The notes: a model not told the origin generated them from the sequence alone. A stretch of DNA of 64,000 nucleotides from Heloderma charlesbogerti (GCA_026122225.1 JANEZZ010002693.1:335001-399000); one strand, 5' to 3'. Positions 44,911 through 57,244 are shown, counted from the stretch's first letter. Program-made: numbers and translations.

Positions 44911-46010
44911 CTAGCAGAGGATGAGAGAGCAAGAGAAAAGGAGGGGTCAGCAAGCATTTAGGATTGCTGCAAGGTAGAAGAACTTGGTGGTGGCGGTGAT
45001 GGAGTGGGTCCAAGGACTGTCCCTTTTCATGTGTTGAACTCAAAGCAAATTGGCTTTCACTGTTTTTTGGCACATTAACGGGCTTGGATTCTGATGCACA
45101 GAAACCACACCTTGCCAATCCCTAGTTCAGCCCACTTCAGGGGGGATGGGAGTGGATTTCAGGATGTGGCCAATCACAAGCTAGGCACATGTCTTGAGGT
45201 TTTCATCAGACCTGTACAATACATTAAAATGCACTGAATAAAGTGTGGGGAGGGGAAGAATCTTTAATTCCACCTAACTGGTTCTGAATACCACAAAGTA
45301 ATCAACCCTCATACATAAATTAACTTCCCAAACAAGTTAGATTGACTTGTGGCCTTGGAAACTTCTCATCTTCCACTACTTTTTTTTTTTTTTTTAACCT
45401 TGGCTAATTTGCTCAAGTTATCTGAACTTATGTGCTGTGCAGACACCTTGGATTTGTGTTTGTTCCTGTCTCTGCCATTTATTATGGCTGAACACAAACC
45501 TGCAGTCTGGGCTGTGTGCGTTATGTGGGGTGTTGCACATGTATGGGGGAAGTGGGGCAACAGAGATAACATTTGATGACTTTCTTGTTTCTTATAACCT
45601 TGTAATTCCAGGATTGCACAAAGAACTTTCAGTTCCCAAAGTCTGAATTGCTTTCATTCAAAAACGTCCAAGATGACAGGCCCTGAGATGGCCTTGAGTT
45701 GCATCTTGTTAAAGAACTAGCTACAGGCCAGACTGTAAGGGCACACCTTGTGAAACCTGCCCTTGGCTGGACCTAACAAGGCAAAACTGGCTTTGTTCAT
45801 AACCAGGTTAGCAGCTCTCTGCATAGCAGAAGAAAATTTCTTAACCTAAGGAACAATTTCAACTAAAAAGCGTAAGTGAAAACTAGGATAAAGGTTCCGA
45901 GTAGGACCCAACGCATCGATTCTCAAACAGCAGATTAGGACCAACCCATGGATAGCAGGAGACCTGTGGACTGGTTTCTAGGCTGACAGCATTAAGTGTG
46001 GCTGAGTGAC
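44911..46010. other. Intron 5' of exon a, no gene seen
   Basis: This is intron sequence with a T run (45380-45395) and no exon-like segment in frame with RAB11FIP4. Short ORFs here have no family signature. Confidence 0.4.
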
Positions 46011-46418
46011 AATGACCCGGTTTCCACAATGAAACAACCCACAGTTTGTTAGCCATGGTTGTTTGGGAGTGTGCAGGACCGAGCAAGCAAGCTGGCTTCT
46101 GAGTGCTTACCTGCCTCCAGTATACTAAACAACCCGGGGATGTCCCATCCCTGGCCTGTTCTCCATGACATCCAAACCCCAAACTCTGGGTTGTTAAGGG
46201 AGAAACAACAGACATATGATGCAAGAACAAACCATGGGTTATATCTCTGGATTGTTTCTTCCTCAACAACCCAGAGTTCTGGGTTCGGACATCATGTACA
46301 ACAACCCAAGGACAGGGCTTTCCTGGGCTGTTTAACACATCAGAAGCAGATGGGAGCCAGCTTATTCCCGCCTGCGCCTGAACAACCAGTAGGTTGTTTC
46401 ATTGTGCGTACCTGGCCC
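46011..46418. mobile_element. Foldback MITE, acaaccca/gggttgt family
   Basis: acccggtttccacaatgaaa at the left and aggttgtttcattgtgcgta at the right are inverted. The interior has aactctgggttgttaaggg and caacaacccagagttctggg. Confidence 0.7.
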
Positions 46419-46733
46419 TGGCCAGTAGACCTACCAATTCTCCCAATATTGGGTTGGACACACACAGTTTTAATGCTGATCTTCATTCTTCTCTCATTCT
46501 GAAAAACTCTTATCTTGACTTCTGTCAGGGAAACTACAGCAAATGTGAAGCTCAACACAGGCAATGGTACTGCCAATTTAGGTAAGTTGTCCAAAAGCTG
46601 ACCAGAGCTTGCCAAAGCAAAGGAAAATAATTAAATGATTTTGCTAAATCTGAACTGCTAGACAGCAGAGCTCTGTCATTTGGCAAAGGGTTGTGGCTTC
46701 AAGATCGGGGGGGGGGGCGAAGAGAACCTAGGA

Positions 46734-46805
46734 CCGCAATACCCAGTTACCTGGGAGTAAGCCCCAATGAACTCAATTGGACTTACTTCTGAGTAGACAG
46801 ATATA
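46734..46805. mobile_element. Short foldback MITE, family B
   Basis: cagttacctgggagtaagcc and ggacttacttctgagtagac flank ccaatgaactcaattgg. This copy is close to the family consensus. Confidence 0.7.
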
Positions 46806-47340
46806 AGTTTGTGGTGCTAATCTCCCTCTTTTCCTGATACTGAGGGGTATGCACAGATGGCTGCCAGGCCACGTAGTGGAACCAACAAGCACTAAGGGAA
46901 GAGGATATGCCGGAATTTTGGACATTCAATGGAATCATATGAAGTAATATTTAATAGGAATTAGAACCTGTAGTTTCAGGTTCTACATGCTCCTGAAAGC
47001 ACAAAGGCCACTTTTGACCTAGTAATTTTCCCTTGCAAGTCCAATCTGACAAGAGGAATGACTATACCTTATGTTTCAAAATGTCCTGTAACAACTACCA
47101 GAAAGACAAGTTCTTATCTACTCCTTTTTTTCCCCTGGAAGACTGTCAGCAAAGCCAATAGTGGGAGTCTGGCATCAGAAATACCAACGTAAGCGAAATG
47201 AAATGTGGAGAAAACTAATTTTAATTCAGGCATTACTTTTTAAAAGCTTTCTGTCACATAAAAAAGTTCCATACACTTAAGGGCAATTACCCTATTCAAC
47301 TCTGTGGTAAAAACACTGCCACTATAGAACTTCTGAGCTT

Positions 47341-47568
47341 GGTTTGTGGGTTAAACAACCCAAAATTAACCTAGGATTTGTCCTTAGGTTAACTTTGGCT
47401 TGTTTAACTCACAAACAACCCAAAGTGTCCGAGTTTGCATATCATACAGCAGCCTATGATTAGGCTGATCGGTTGCTTATGCAAAATGGAAGTGGCTTGC
47501 ACATGGCACGCAACCCAGCAGTTAATTAACCCATGATTTGCCACCATGATGTGCGAACTGGGTCAATG
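47341..47568. mobile_element. Foldback MITE, acaaccca/gggttgt family
   Basis: gtttgtgggttaaacaaccc and aactcacaaacaacccaaag, ending gatgtgcgaactgggtcaat. Confidence 0.65.
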
Positions 47569-48002
47569 ACCCTGAATGATAGGTTACATGTTTTAAACAT
47601 ATTAACTCCTTGCTGCTGCTGCAGTGCTAGCCCCTTACATGCCAGAACGAGGGGTCTGTGTGTCACCCCTTGCAGCCCAGTCCTATGATCTGCTCTTCAT
47701 AATAGATAATTAGATATGCAATATAACCTTTGCAAAACCTGAGCTGTTCAACACAGTAGAAAGCTTTGCAAGATCTTAGCTTCCCTACAAGTTTGAGACC
47801 AGCATTCAAGTCATCACAAGACTTTAGCTACTATGCAGACTAAGCAAGATAAACAAGGCAAGGCTAGCAATAGGTCAGGTGATAAAATTTAGAAACAGAG
47901 TGAAACATAAAAGTAAATCTACTTCAGCCTTAAAGTATTGCAGCATGAAGGGTCTTAATGCTGCTGTGTTTAAAGATATACTTAGGAATCTGATCTGAAC
48001 TA

Positions 48003-48087
48003 GCCTTCCCCAATGGCTGTGCTAACTGGGGATAATGGGAGTTGTAGTCCAACACATCTGGAGGGCGATGGGTTGAGGAAGGCTTTT
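48003..48087. mobile_element. Palindromic hAT-like MITE, internally deleted
   Basis: gccttccccaatggctgtgc joins directly to ataatgggagttgtagtcca and ends gaggaaggct. It carries a perfect ggagttgtagtcc motif. Confidence 0.7.
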
Positions 48088-48682
48088 CTGAACAAATTCA
48101 AGTTTCAAAACCACCTGGCCAAGTGTGTTTGCTTCCCTACTGGTGAAGTGAAGAGGCGGCAATCAGGCGTCAGGACCTATATTCAGGCGAAGAACCTACA
48201 TTTTGGATTGTTAATACTTAGGCAGGCAAGTAAATTTGCTTTTCGGTTTAAAAGGCTCGACAAAGTTAACCAGAAATTAAAAGTTACAACTTAAGGAAAG
48301 CATCCTCTATGTATAATTTTGATACTGGTTTTGAAGATGTCAAGACAAGACAGCAGCTACCAACCCCCTGCCATGCAGCCTCAGAAACACACACACAGTG
48401 CTAGCCTTAGGCAACCTGCTTCCCAGTCTCAGCATCCCATCTGTAATACGGAGGTACTACCACTGCCCTGTCTTATCTTGTTGTAAGCTACTGAGATAGC
48501 ATACATTAAGCATGCCAGTAAAATGTTATGCGAACGTATCTCCAGGCGTGCAAAACTTTCAAGCCAGCAAGACTTTCAAGGAGCAAAATAAGAGGGAGGG
48601 TGGGCTTGAGCATGCCAATGGAAGAAGGAATTTGTTTCTCCCATGCTGCCTTCCGTTTAGGCATTACTTAAATAATTAATTC

Positions 48683-48820
48683 AGCCTTCCCCAGCCTGGT
48701 GCCCTCCAGGTGTTGGACTGCAACTCCCATCATTACCAGCCAGTATGGTCAACAGCTGGGAATGATGGGAGTTGCAGTCCAACACACTTGGAGCACATCA
48801 GGATGGGGAAGGCTGAATGA
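48683..48820. mobile_element. Palindromic hAT-like MITE, full length
   Basis: cagccttccccagcctggtg and catcaggatggggaaggctg are the termini. The arms are ggactgcaactcccatcatt and atgatgggagttgcagtcc, almost perfectly inverted. Confidence 0.85.
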
Positions 48821-48940
48821 CGGGGTCCTATGATTTCTTGATGGCCTACCAGGAAGCAATGGCCTCCGATCTGGGAGCCCTTCGGCCATGAGTGGCTGCT
48901 GGTTGCAATGACTCAGTGGAGAGAAGAGAGCACTCTATGA

Positions 48941-49672
48941 CCTGGTTCACAGAACATGGTAACCTACACTCAACCCATACTCAAGGTTGAACCATGGGTT
49001 GTTGTTGAAGTGTGCGTAGCTCTGTTGTGTGAACGCATTGTTGTTGTTGTTCAGTCGTGTCCGACTCTTTGTGACCCCGTGGACCATAGCACGCCAGGCC
49101 TTCGTGTCCTGCGCTCTCTCCCGGAGTGTGCTCAAGTCCATATTCAGTGCATCGGTGATGCTATCTAGCCATCTCATCCTCTGCCGTCCCCTTCTTTTGC
49201 CTTCAAACTTTCCCAGCATCAGGGTCTTTTCCAGGGAGTTTTCTCTTCGCATTAAATGGCCAAAATGTTTGAGCTTCAGCTTCAGTATCTGTCCTTCCGA
49301 TGAGCAGTCAGGGCTGATTTCCCTTAGGATGGACTGATTTGACCTCTTTGCAGTCCAGGGGACTCGTAAGAGTCTTCTCCAGCACCACAGTTTGAAAGCA
49401 TCAATTCTTCGGCGCTCAGCCTTCCTTATAGTCCAGCTCTCACAGCCATACGTTGCTACTGGGAAAACCATAGCTTTGATTAGACGAACCTTTGTGTGAA
49501 CGCATATGTGCTAACAAACCATGGTTTTGTTAACCTTGAACAACCCTTGAAGAGAATCCATGGTTTATTGATGAGTTGTGAACTGTGGGTTGTTCGTGGT
49601 TAACAAACCATGGCTTGTTAGCACAGCTGGGTTCACACAACACAACAATCAGTGTTTCAACAACAACCCTTG
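48941..49672. mobile_element. Foldback MITE split by a BovB insertion
   Basis: The left part (48941-49038) starts cctggttcacagaacatggt. The right part (49492-49672) contains gctaacaaaccatggttttg, ggttaacaaaccatggcttg and the end gggttcacacaacacaacaa. It is the same family as 30443-30788. Removing the BovB and one target copy gives a continuous element. Confidence 0.8.
49039..49491 (-). mobile_element. BovB (RTE clade) LINE 3' fragment with open ORF2 end
   Basis: The minus strand encodes the C-terminal part of BovB ORF2 without a stop from about 49471: VATYGCESWTIRKAERRRID, AFKLWCWRRLLRVPW, ILKLKLKHFGHLMRR, GRQRMRWLDSITDA and AWRAMVHGVTKSRTRL. It ends in a short (caa)n/(gtt)n repeat, typical of RTE elements. 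It is flanked by a 14-bp duplication, ttgtgtgaacgcat, at 49025-49038 and 49492-49505. It is 5'-truncated. The intact frame and perfect duplication indicate a fairly recent insertion. Confidence 0.92.
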
Positions 49673-50003
49673 TTGGGGTGCTACAAGCAAGTAGGGCTAA
49701 GCACCAGGCTTGAGAGAGGGCTGGTAAGATGCTCCACTGGTGCCCCAACCCCCCAAATAAGCTTACCAGGGACTTGAGGTGGGGAAAGGCAGCTGTGGGG
49801 AGCAGCAGGGATGGGCAGTGGCACTGAAAGGAACAGTAGCACAGTTCTAGCCGCTGATCCTTATAGTGATTGTTTTAATTTAGAGACACTTCCTTATAAG
49901 GTACACAGGGAAAGGAGTTTGGAGGTGATCCCTGGAGGAAGGGGGCAGAACCAAGAGCAGACTGAGACGAGCAGCAGATACTGTTCCTACATATACCTAT
50001 TTC

Positions 50004-50665
50004 ATAGAATCATAGAATAGTAGGGTTGGAAGGGGCCTATAAGTCCGTCGAGTCCAACCCCCTGCTCAATGCAGGAATCCAAGTCAAAGCATCCCTGACA
50101 GATGGCTGTCGAGCCTCATCTTGAATGCCTCCAGTGTGGGAGAGCCCACTACCTCCCTAGGGAATTGGTTCCATTGTCGTACTGCTCTAACAGTCAGGAA
50201 GTTTTTCCTGATGTTCAGCCAGAATCTGGCTTCCTGTCACTTGAGCCCATTATTCCGTGTCCTGCACTCTGGGATGATCGGGAAGAAATCCTGGCCTTCC
50301 TCTCTGGGACAGCCTTTCAAGTACTTGAAGAGCGCTATCATATCTCCCCTCAGTCTTCTCTTCTCAAGGCCAAACATGCCCAGTTCTTTCAGTCTCTCTT
50401 CATAGGGCTTTGTTTCCAGTCCCCTGATCATCTTTGTTGCCTTCCTCTGAACCCTCTCCAACTTGTCTGCATCCTTCTTAAAGTGCGGTGCCCAGAACTA
50501 GACACAGTACTCGAGATGAGGCCTAACCAGTGCTGAGTAGAGGAGAACTAGTGCTGCCCGGGATTTGGAAGCTATACTTCTATTAATGCAGCTCAAAAGA
50601 GCATTTGCCTTTTTTGCAGCCACATCACATTGTTGGCTCATATTCAGCTTGTGATCTACAACCTA
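50004..50665 (-). mobile_element. CR1 LINE 3' end
   Basis: catagaatcatagaatagta marks the 3' terminus, and the sequence then follows the long copy at 40711 to catattcagcttgtgatcta. The minus strand still shows [20 protein letters not shown] and [14 protein letters not shown] sequence. It belongs to the same subfamily as 40711. Confidence 0.9.
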
Positions 50666-51295
50666 TTTGGCAATAAACAATTATATTAAGGTCTCAGAGG
50701 AGAATAGAATGAGACCAAAAGAGACCATGAACAAAATGTGAGATAAAAGGAAGGAAGGAAGGAAAATAAGAGAAGGGTATATGTTGAAGAACTTGCCTTT
50801 ACTGGCAGGGCCCAAGGGGGATTGCCTGGCCATTCTTTTAAAACAGAAGCAAAGCTATTATCAAAACTTCCCTCTGTTTTCACCATCTCATAAAAAAGAA
50901 AATGGGTTCGAGTGGAAGAGCAGAAATAATCAAGAAAGAATGCTTCATAATCTCCGGAACATTCCTGGAGGAGAAAAGTGAGAGGAAATATGCTCTGTAA
51001 TACATAAAGCAGAAACTGTAGTAAAATTCCAGACATCCATCCCTTCAGGACAATGCCCAACCCAGCGGTTGCCAATCCAGGCAAAGCAATTCTTGATGCC
51101 CAGGAAGCCCAAGTGAGCCTGTGATCACTGCTTAGCCCCTGGGATCCCACTGAGTTAGGAAACCCTAAGGCAGGAAGAGGAAGGGGCACACTCTGGTCCC
51201 TGCCTCAGCTCCGGACTACCTCTGCCTCAGGCCAAGCCGCACTGAAAGTAGAGTGGGGCACGGGGAGCTGGGAATGAAGGAAATAGGGACTAAGG

Positions 51296-51422
51296 GTGCA
51301 ATCCTATGGATGTTTAGACAGAAATAAGTTCTACAACCCTTAGCATGCCCCACCCAACCTGGGAATACTGTGAGTTGTAGGATTTATTTCTGTCTAAACA
51401 TGCACAGGATTGCACCCTAAGA
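51296..51422. mobile_element. Foldback MITE, family C
   Basis: gggtgcaatcctatggatgt and tttagacagaaataagttct pair with gatttatttctgtctaaaca and gcacaggattgcaccct, in near-perfect inversion over more than 40 bp. Confidence 0.85.
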
Positions 51423-51429
51423 GTGTTAG

Positions 51430-53530
51430 GATAAAGTGGCAGGCCCTACAAGCGGCATATCACATGGAAGGACCTGCTTCCTAACTTCTTCAGCAAGCTG
51501 GGCGCCAGTCTCGCCATTTTAGGAACCAGCCATCAGTGGCTACTGTGCGCTCTGCTTACAATTACTCTCTGCCTGGGAGCCATTGTGATCACTCCAGCCA
51601 GCCTCAGCAAGGAGTGATTGTTGCACAGGAGCCATACTGTGCCATTTCCCAGGTGGTTTAGTGCAGAGACAGGGTCATACTCTGGCTTGGCTCCTTAGTC
51701 TGAGTAATTCATTGCTCCGGGACAAACTGAGCTCGCATACTGCCTGTCCAGCTCTCACCTGAACCACCAGCCCCAGAATCCTCTCTCCCATCCCATCTCA
51801 CTCCACCAAACAAAGAAATTCTTCGAGCCTTTAGGATCCACTCTAATGGCTGGCTCCGGTTTGAGGGGACCCTCAGCAAGGTGGGCTCCTCCTACATCAA
51901 TGGGTCCCCAACTGCCATTTTTAAAATTTCCTACAATGCCTCAAAGTGATGCTATATTGGGTGCTCAGAAGCACTGTGGGAAATTAAAATGGCAGCCCAT
52001 AGCTACACATCGCAGGGACCCAGAGCAGTCATCCACGCCAGCAGGTCCTGCTGGTTCTGCCCCTATCCCTGCTCAAAGTTGACTGCTGTCTTAAATAAGG
52101 CTTTTCACAAATTTCTTACTGGCTCAACTGAAAGATGTTGCTTTAAGCCCTGGGGAACACTAAATCAAAAAATAAATTCAGAAACGCATAACCTTCTCCT
52201 CAAAAACGGTGGGGACAAGGTTATAGATTTTACACACCTCCAACAGCAAAAGCTCACCATTCTAGAGGGTTCTACAGTGGTCCCTCAGAGATGATATTGA
52301 ATACTTTCCCTTGTAACTTTTTCTCAAGGGCTTTACTTGGTGCAAGATCCTAGGGACCATCCATAAAGAAGATCATGAATGAAGAAGTGGAAGGGGAGAG
52401 CGAAACTGACAAAGGAGCAGTGGAATATTGGTTATAATAGTGTAAAGTGTGACAAGGGGGAGGAGAGGTTAAACAAGGAGCTAACATTCAAAACACATAG
52501 TTTGTATTGGCTGGCACATGAATAGTGTTCATAATGAAAGTGTAATAGGTATTACACCAATATGCATTTTGGATTTCTTCCACCATCATAGCCATTCTTC
52601 CCTCATGGAGTTTGATTACCTGACTGCTGCTATACTGGCCACCTCAACATCTTGTTTCCTATGCGGCAGCTGCTGGAATTCTCCAGCCTTGCCAAACAAA
52701 CTGTGTTAGAAAGGCTGCCCTCCTTGCACACGACTGAGGGACAGGTGGTGCATAGAGATGTGTTGAGTTTGGCAGTCACAGGCCTAAATACTGCTTAGCG
52801 CACGGGGAAAAGAGTCTCTCTTGTTCCAGTTTTAAAAGCCTATTGAAATTGCGAGGCACATACTTTCAGGACTACTTGGGGTGTAGGAGAAAGAGTGTTT
52901 GTGGGGGGAAGGGCTGCTCAAAACACTCAGGCACAATGTGTAGGGAGGAGCCAGAAAATTCTCTCTGCGTGGAGGTAAAATTAATTTTAAGGCCCTGCCG
53001 AGTAAGGAAGCAATTTTGTCTTCAGGCCTGTGCAGCATGATCCTATGGCAGTTTACTCAAAATCAGGTTCCAAGGAAGTGTGCAGAGGACAGAGGTGCTG
53101 AACCTCAGGCCCAGGGGTCAAATCCAGCCCTCCTAGGGGTCCTCAAATAGCCCCCGCCCCTTCCCCGGAATCACTGATTGTTTGGTAGTTTCTCAGCCTT
53201 TATGCAGTTCTCTCTCCCCCTCTAAAAGGTGGAAATACTTCTCCTAAGCCTTAGTTAATGGAAGTAAGAGCTTTAAGCCAAAATAAGCTGGTATTTTCGG
53301 CCCCACCCCTTTTGCCTTCAGCCCTGCCCACCACTGGAATGAGGCTCCCAAGAGCTTCTCCGAAATTGGATTTGGCCCTCAGACTGAAAGAGGTTCGGTG
53401 GATTAGTGCTGCCGTTGGCCATCTCCCAGAGCTCCATGTATCAATCTCCATGTCCCACCACCATCTGAAGCATATTGGGTGGGTGGGTAAACAGGAGAGG
53501 GCCTTTATGGTGGGGGTGGGCAGAAGGTAG
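51430..53530. other. Intron, mostly unassigned
   Basis: This stretch is without a supported gene. 51700-52080 is somewhat GC-richer than its surroundings and was examined as a possible alternative promoter/first exon, but no splice-compatible coding exon was found. Short ORFs (51846-52082, 53258-53530) lack family motifs. Confidence 0.4.
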
Positions 53531-53539
53531 ATTGGGATC

Positions 53540-53626
53540 TACTTGTAGCACCAGCCACATGGTCAGTGGTCAGGGATGATGGGACTTGTAGTCTAAAACA
53601 TCTGGAGGGCACTATGTTGGCTCTGG
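53540..53626. mobile_element. Palindromic hAT-like MITE, partial
   Basis: cacatggtcagtggtcaggg, gatgggacttgtagtctaaa and catctggagggcactatgtt. Confidence 0.6.
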
Positions 53627-53627
53627 C

Positions 53628-53690
53628 CATTATGCATCTGGCTCCAGCTGCTGGACCTTGGGGTTCTAGTAAAAAACCAAGTAGATCCCA
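53628..53690 (+). repeat. Unclassified repeat, related to 29290-29346
   Basis: tatgcatctggctccagctg and ggggttctagtaaaaaacca. A shorter piece (attctagtaaaaaaaccaag) also occurs near 25059. Confidence 0.5.
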
Positions 53691-53837
53691 CAAGCCTGCT
53701 TTAGGGCAATGTAGTGCCTAAACTGTGGAATTCTTTGCCCCAGTATAAATGCTTGGCTCCCTCTTTGCTTGGTTTGAGATGCCAGGTCAAAACACTGCTC
53801 CTCAAAATGAGCTTTTGACCAACAGCGGTGGATTGTT

Positions 53838-53920
53838 GTGTAGTATAATCCTACGCATGAAATCCCACTGTATTCAATGGGGCTTACTGCCAGGTACGCA
53901 CGCATAAGACTGCAGCCTTG
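53838..53920. mobile_element. Short foldback MITE, family B
   Basis: gtataatcctacgcatgaaa, tcaatggggcttactgccag and cgcataagactgcagcctt. Confidence 0.6.
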
Positions 53921-53934
53921 GTCTATTTTATCTT

Positions 53935-54122
53935 GTGGCTAGAAATAAAAAATAGGATAGCCTTTCCTGTTATGTTGTTATATGGATTTTGTACTAATTG
54001 TTGCTTATCTCGGAGGTGGTGGTGGTGATTATACACTGTATTACTTGTTTTGTGAACCACTTTAGGTGTCCTGAGAGGGGCATGAAGCTGGGATAGAAAT
54101 GCATTTCCATTAATAAATAAAA
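53935..54122 (+). mobile_element. L2-like LINE 3' tail
   Basis: gtgaaccactttaggtgtcc and gaagctgggatagaaatgca are followed by aataaataaa. It is a truncated LINE 3' UTR. Confidence 0.5.
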
Positions 54123-54314
54123 GTATTTCCTCCATTCATTTTTTGAATGAAAATGCAAGAGAAAGTGCAGAACAGACATCCATTAAGAGCTGGTGGAGAC
54201 CATGCATAACCCTTTGGCATAACCAGGTTTGGTGATAACTGGGGGCCACTGGAGATGATCTCACAGCCTGAGATGGCTGAGAAGGAAACAGTTCAAGCAA
54301 TAAAGCAGTGATGG

Positions 54315-54418
54315 GGAAAAGTAGATGTTGCTGGACTGCAATTCCCATCATCCCTCACCATTGGCTAGCTGCTGGCTAGAGCTGATAACCAACAACATCT
54401 GGAGAGCCTAGAATGTTG
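54315..54418. mobile_element. Palindromic hAT-like MITE, partial
   Basis: ggactgcaattcccatcatc, ccattggctagctgctggct and aacaacatctggagagccta. Confidence 0.6.
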
Positions 54419-54610
54419 ACCAGGAGAGAGAAAGAGCAAGGGCAGAGATGGAAAATTATATCGAGATGAAGCCAGTAATCCCAAGTCTACGTGACAGCGC
54501 TGTGAGAAGGAATCTGAACATTGCAAGAACGTTTTTTGCTTACTAAGGCATTTGCTGATTTTGGGCTGCTGCTTTAATGCAGAGAGGAATCATAACTCAT
54601 TGACTGTGTG

Positions 54611-54812
54611 CATGCCAGTATGGTGTGGTGGTGTTGGACTAGGTCTGGGAAGACCCAGGTTCAAATCTCCACTCAGCCACAAACATCACTGGGAGACCTT
54701 GCTTCAGTAACTATCTCCCAACCTAACCTACCTCATAGGGATGTTGTGAGGAGCGACCTGTGCATGTTGCCTTGAGTTCCGTGGAGGAAAGGAGGGGTAT
54801 AAATAAAATTTA
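54611..54812 (+). mobile_element. tRNA-derived SINE
   Basis: The head is gtgtggtggtgttggactag with B box caggttcaaatctcc. The body has cctaacctacctcataggga and the tail gagttccgtggaggaaagga, then ggtataaataaa. Confidence 0.75.
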
Positions 54813-54821
54813 CTCCTGTAA

Positions 54822-54918
54822 CATTTACTCCTAAGTCAGTTCAACTAATTTTAATGGGACTTACTTTCTAGTAAGCATTTTTAGTAGATACGTGTGTATG
54901 ATTGGGGCTGATGCCTTG
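54822..54918. mobile_element. Short foldback MITE, family B
   Basis: ttactcctaagtcagttcaa and aatgggacttactttctagt. It ends atgattggggctg. Confidence 0.55.
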
Positions 54919-55046
54919 GGTCAATTTCAGGTATTTCTGCTAGGAGTAATAGGAGGAGGAAGACAACTCTGAAACAGAAGCACTTCTATCTGTGGGGTTT
55001 TCTGAAAGATATTTCCAGACACACCTTCAAGAACCATTTAAATATT

Positions 55047-55180
55047 GGCCCTGTTCATACGATCCGATCACCATGGCTGAAACAAGCCACGGTAGCTTGT
55101 TTAAGCCACGGTGTGTGCTGGGCACCATTTGCCTAATTGCCTGCCAGGCCACAGCTTGTTGTATTGTATGAACCTGGGCA
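55047..55180. mobile_element. Foldback MITE with aagccac arms
   Basis: ggccctgttcatacgatccg at the left and ttgtattgtatgaacctggg at the right. aacaagccacggtagcttgt forms the internal stem. Confidence 0.65.
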
Positions 55181-55239
55181 GCACAGCTTTTTGGAGGCGG
55201 AACCAACCCTCAAATAACCCATGGCCTGTTTTTGGGTCA

Positions 55240-56170
55240 ATGAATGGGAAAAAAGGAAAGTCAGTGTGTGGGGAGAAAGACAGCCCAAAGAACGGATTGC
55301 AGAATGCAGCCCTGTATAGGTACAGGACTGTATATGGCAGGTTGCCTTTCTCCCATCTGTACCTCGCCACCAGTAACCGGGAGAGTGGCTAGCTGCAAGC
55401 CCATCCTAGTCCAATTCTATACCAAAAAAGTAAATGACATACATTTCCTGTATCTGTTGTCCATACATAACACTACAGGGTGAATAAATAATGCTTGATG
55501 TTGTAAACCTCCAATGGGGAGTAATAACTTCTAGGCAAGTCCAGATGCTTGAGTGGAAGAAAAAATAAATTCACTATATCACTTTAAAGAGTTGTAGTCC
55601 AGACGCACCTTGAAAATAATCTATCTCTCTGTTCTTTAAACTGGAGACATGAGGGCAGAAGGTAAAAAGGAGACCACATGAAAAGCAGCTTTGTGCTTCT
55701 GTTAGTAAGTTTAAACTGAGGCAGACCTGTGTTTTCTTGGTGCTGGTGAGGCAAAAGCCAAAACAGACCCGGAATCTGGAACTAGGCCAGGAACTGCAGG
55801 AATGTTTGCATTTACACTACCTGTCATTTTAAATGGCAGCTAGCAGAAGTGCCAGACTGTTTAACATGCAAGGTCCCATTCAAAGCACTGCTTTTTACTG
55901 GGTAGTCTTTGCTGTGGATTTATTTTGAATGCACCAAAGGGGGTTCAGTAGAAAAAACCCACCATCACTAAACTGGAACTGCTAAAGACAGCTGATGACA
56001 TATAAACAGGGTCAGTTGGAAGTTTGACATTTTTATAGCACAGTAGTAGTTGAGCCCAGAGTTATACCAAACACAAGAGTGTAATGTACAGGCAACAAAA
56101 GGTAACCAAAGTTATCTAAATGTCTGAAGAGGGGAAAAGGATATACTAGTGTCCAATATCCATGTATTCA
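55240..56170. other. Intron, no gene seen
   Basis: This stretch is without recognised repeats or exon-like sequence. Confidence 0.4.
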
Positions 56171-56177
56171 TTCATTA

Positions 56178-56318
56178 TAGCAGCCTTCCCCAACCATGTG
56201 CCCTCCATATGCTTTGGACTACAGATCCTATCATCCCCAACCCTTGGCCATACTGGCTGGCCCGAATAGGAGTTGTAGTCCAAAACATCTGTACAGAACC
56301 AGATTGGCGAAGGCTGCA
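56178..56318. mobile_element. Palindromic hAT-like MITE, full length
   Basis: gcagccttccccaaccatgt and accagattggcgaaggctgc are inverted termini. The right arm has ataggagttgtagtccaaaa. Confidence 0.8.
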
Positions 56319-57244
56319 TCATACCCTTCACAATAACATTTCACAGCTGGCAATGCAGTGGAAAATGCTTCACAAAAATGCAGAACTTCCAACGAGCTGA
56401 GCAAAGCAGACCAGGAGCTCAAAGCTCTGTCGGCATGGCTCCTTCTTCAACTAACACTGAAACAGTGGGGTAATTTTTGCAGGCATTGAATTTTCTTTTC
56501 AATTCAGCCATTAGGGATAATTAGACACTCTGGTGTCAACAGCTAGTCAGTGGTTACATAGGAGATGAAAGAGATTTGGATCACCTCTGCTCCATTCCTG
56601 TGCTAAAGTGCTGATGTTTTATGCTTCAGTACACAGAATTACTCCATGAAAGTCTTATTAGTGCTGGCCTCATGGGAATCAGGGTCACAAAAGGCAGGTA
56701 TTCCCATTTTCAACAGCTCCCTCTTTGCTTCCCTGGGCTCTCCGATTACGATGAGAGGGCAAAAGGGACACAATCCGATGATTCACAAGTGGCAAAATGA
56801 ACTGCTCAGCAAGGTCTCAAGATTTTAAGAAGTACACCTGAAGCAGCTCTCAGAGAAAACATCACACCCTCCAACATATCACAGATGAAACGAGGGACTC
56901 TGGAGAACTTGCATCACCCTGATTCTCATGCCAAGTATCACCGTTTGAAGGCCCCTGCCCCACTTGGTACTCATTGCTGAAAGCTCTTCCCCTGCCTATT
57001 GTAGGCTGGAATCATCGACTAAGCTCACTCTATCCTCCTCTGGCTTTAGAAGCAAATTTATTAAGAGGTTATTAGCAAAACCTATATACTAATAGCAAAA
57101 ACATTCTCTGACTGCAGACCCTTCTGTAGCCAAAATAGCCCCATCCAGATCAGCAAGCTCAAGGAAATGCCCAAGGACTGCAGAAATAAAATGTAAAAAC
57201 ATTAGAAAAGAACCCTGTACAGTGGAATCCCCCTCCCCCCAAAA

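Noticed and set aside
51700..52082. GC-richer segment with an ORF, considered as an alternative first exon or CpG island
   Set aside because: CpG content is not clearly raised, and no donor site yields a frame joining phase 0 to exon a with FIP4-like residues.
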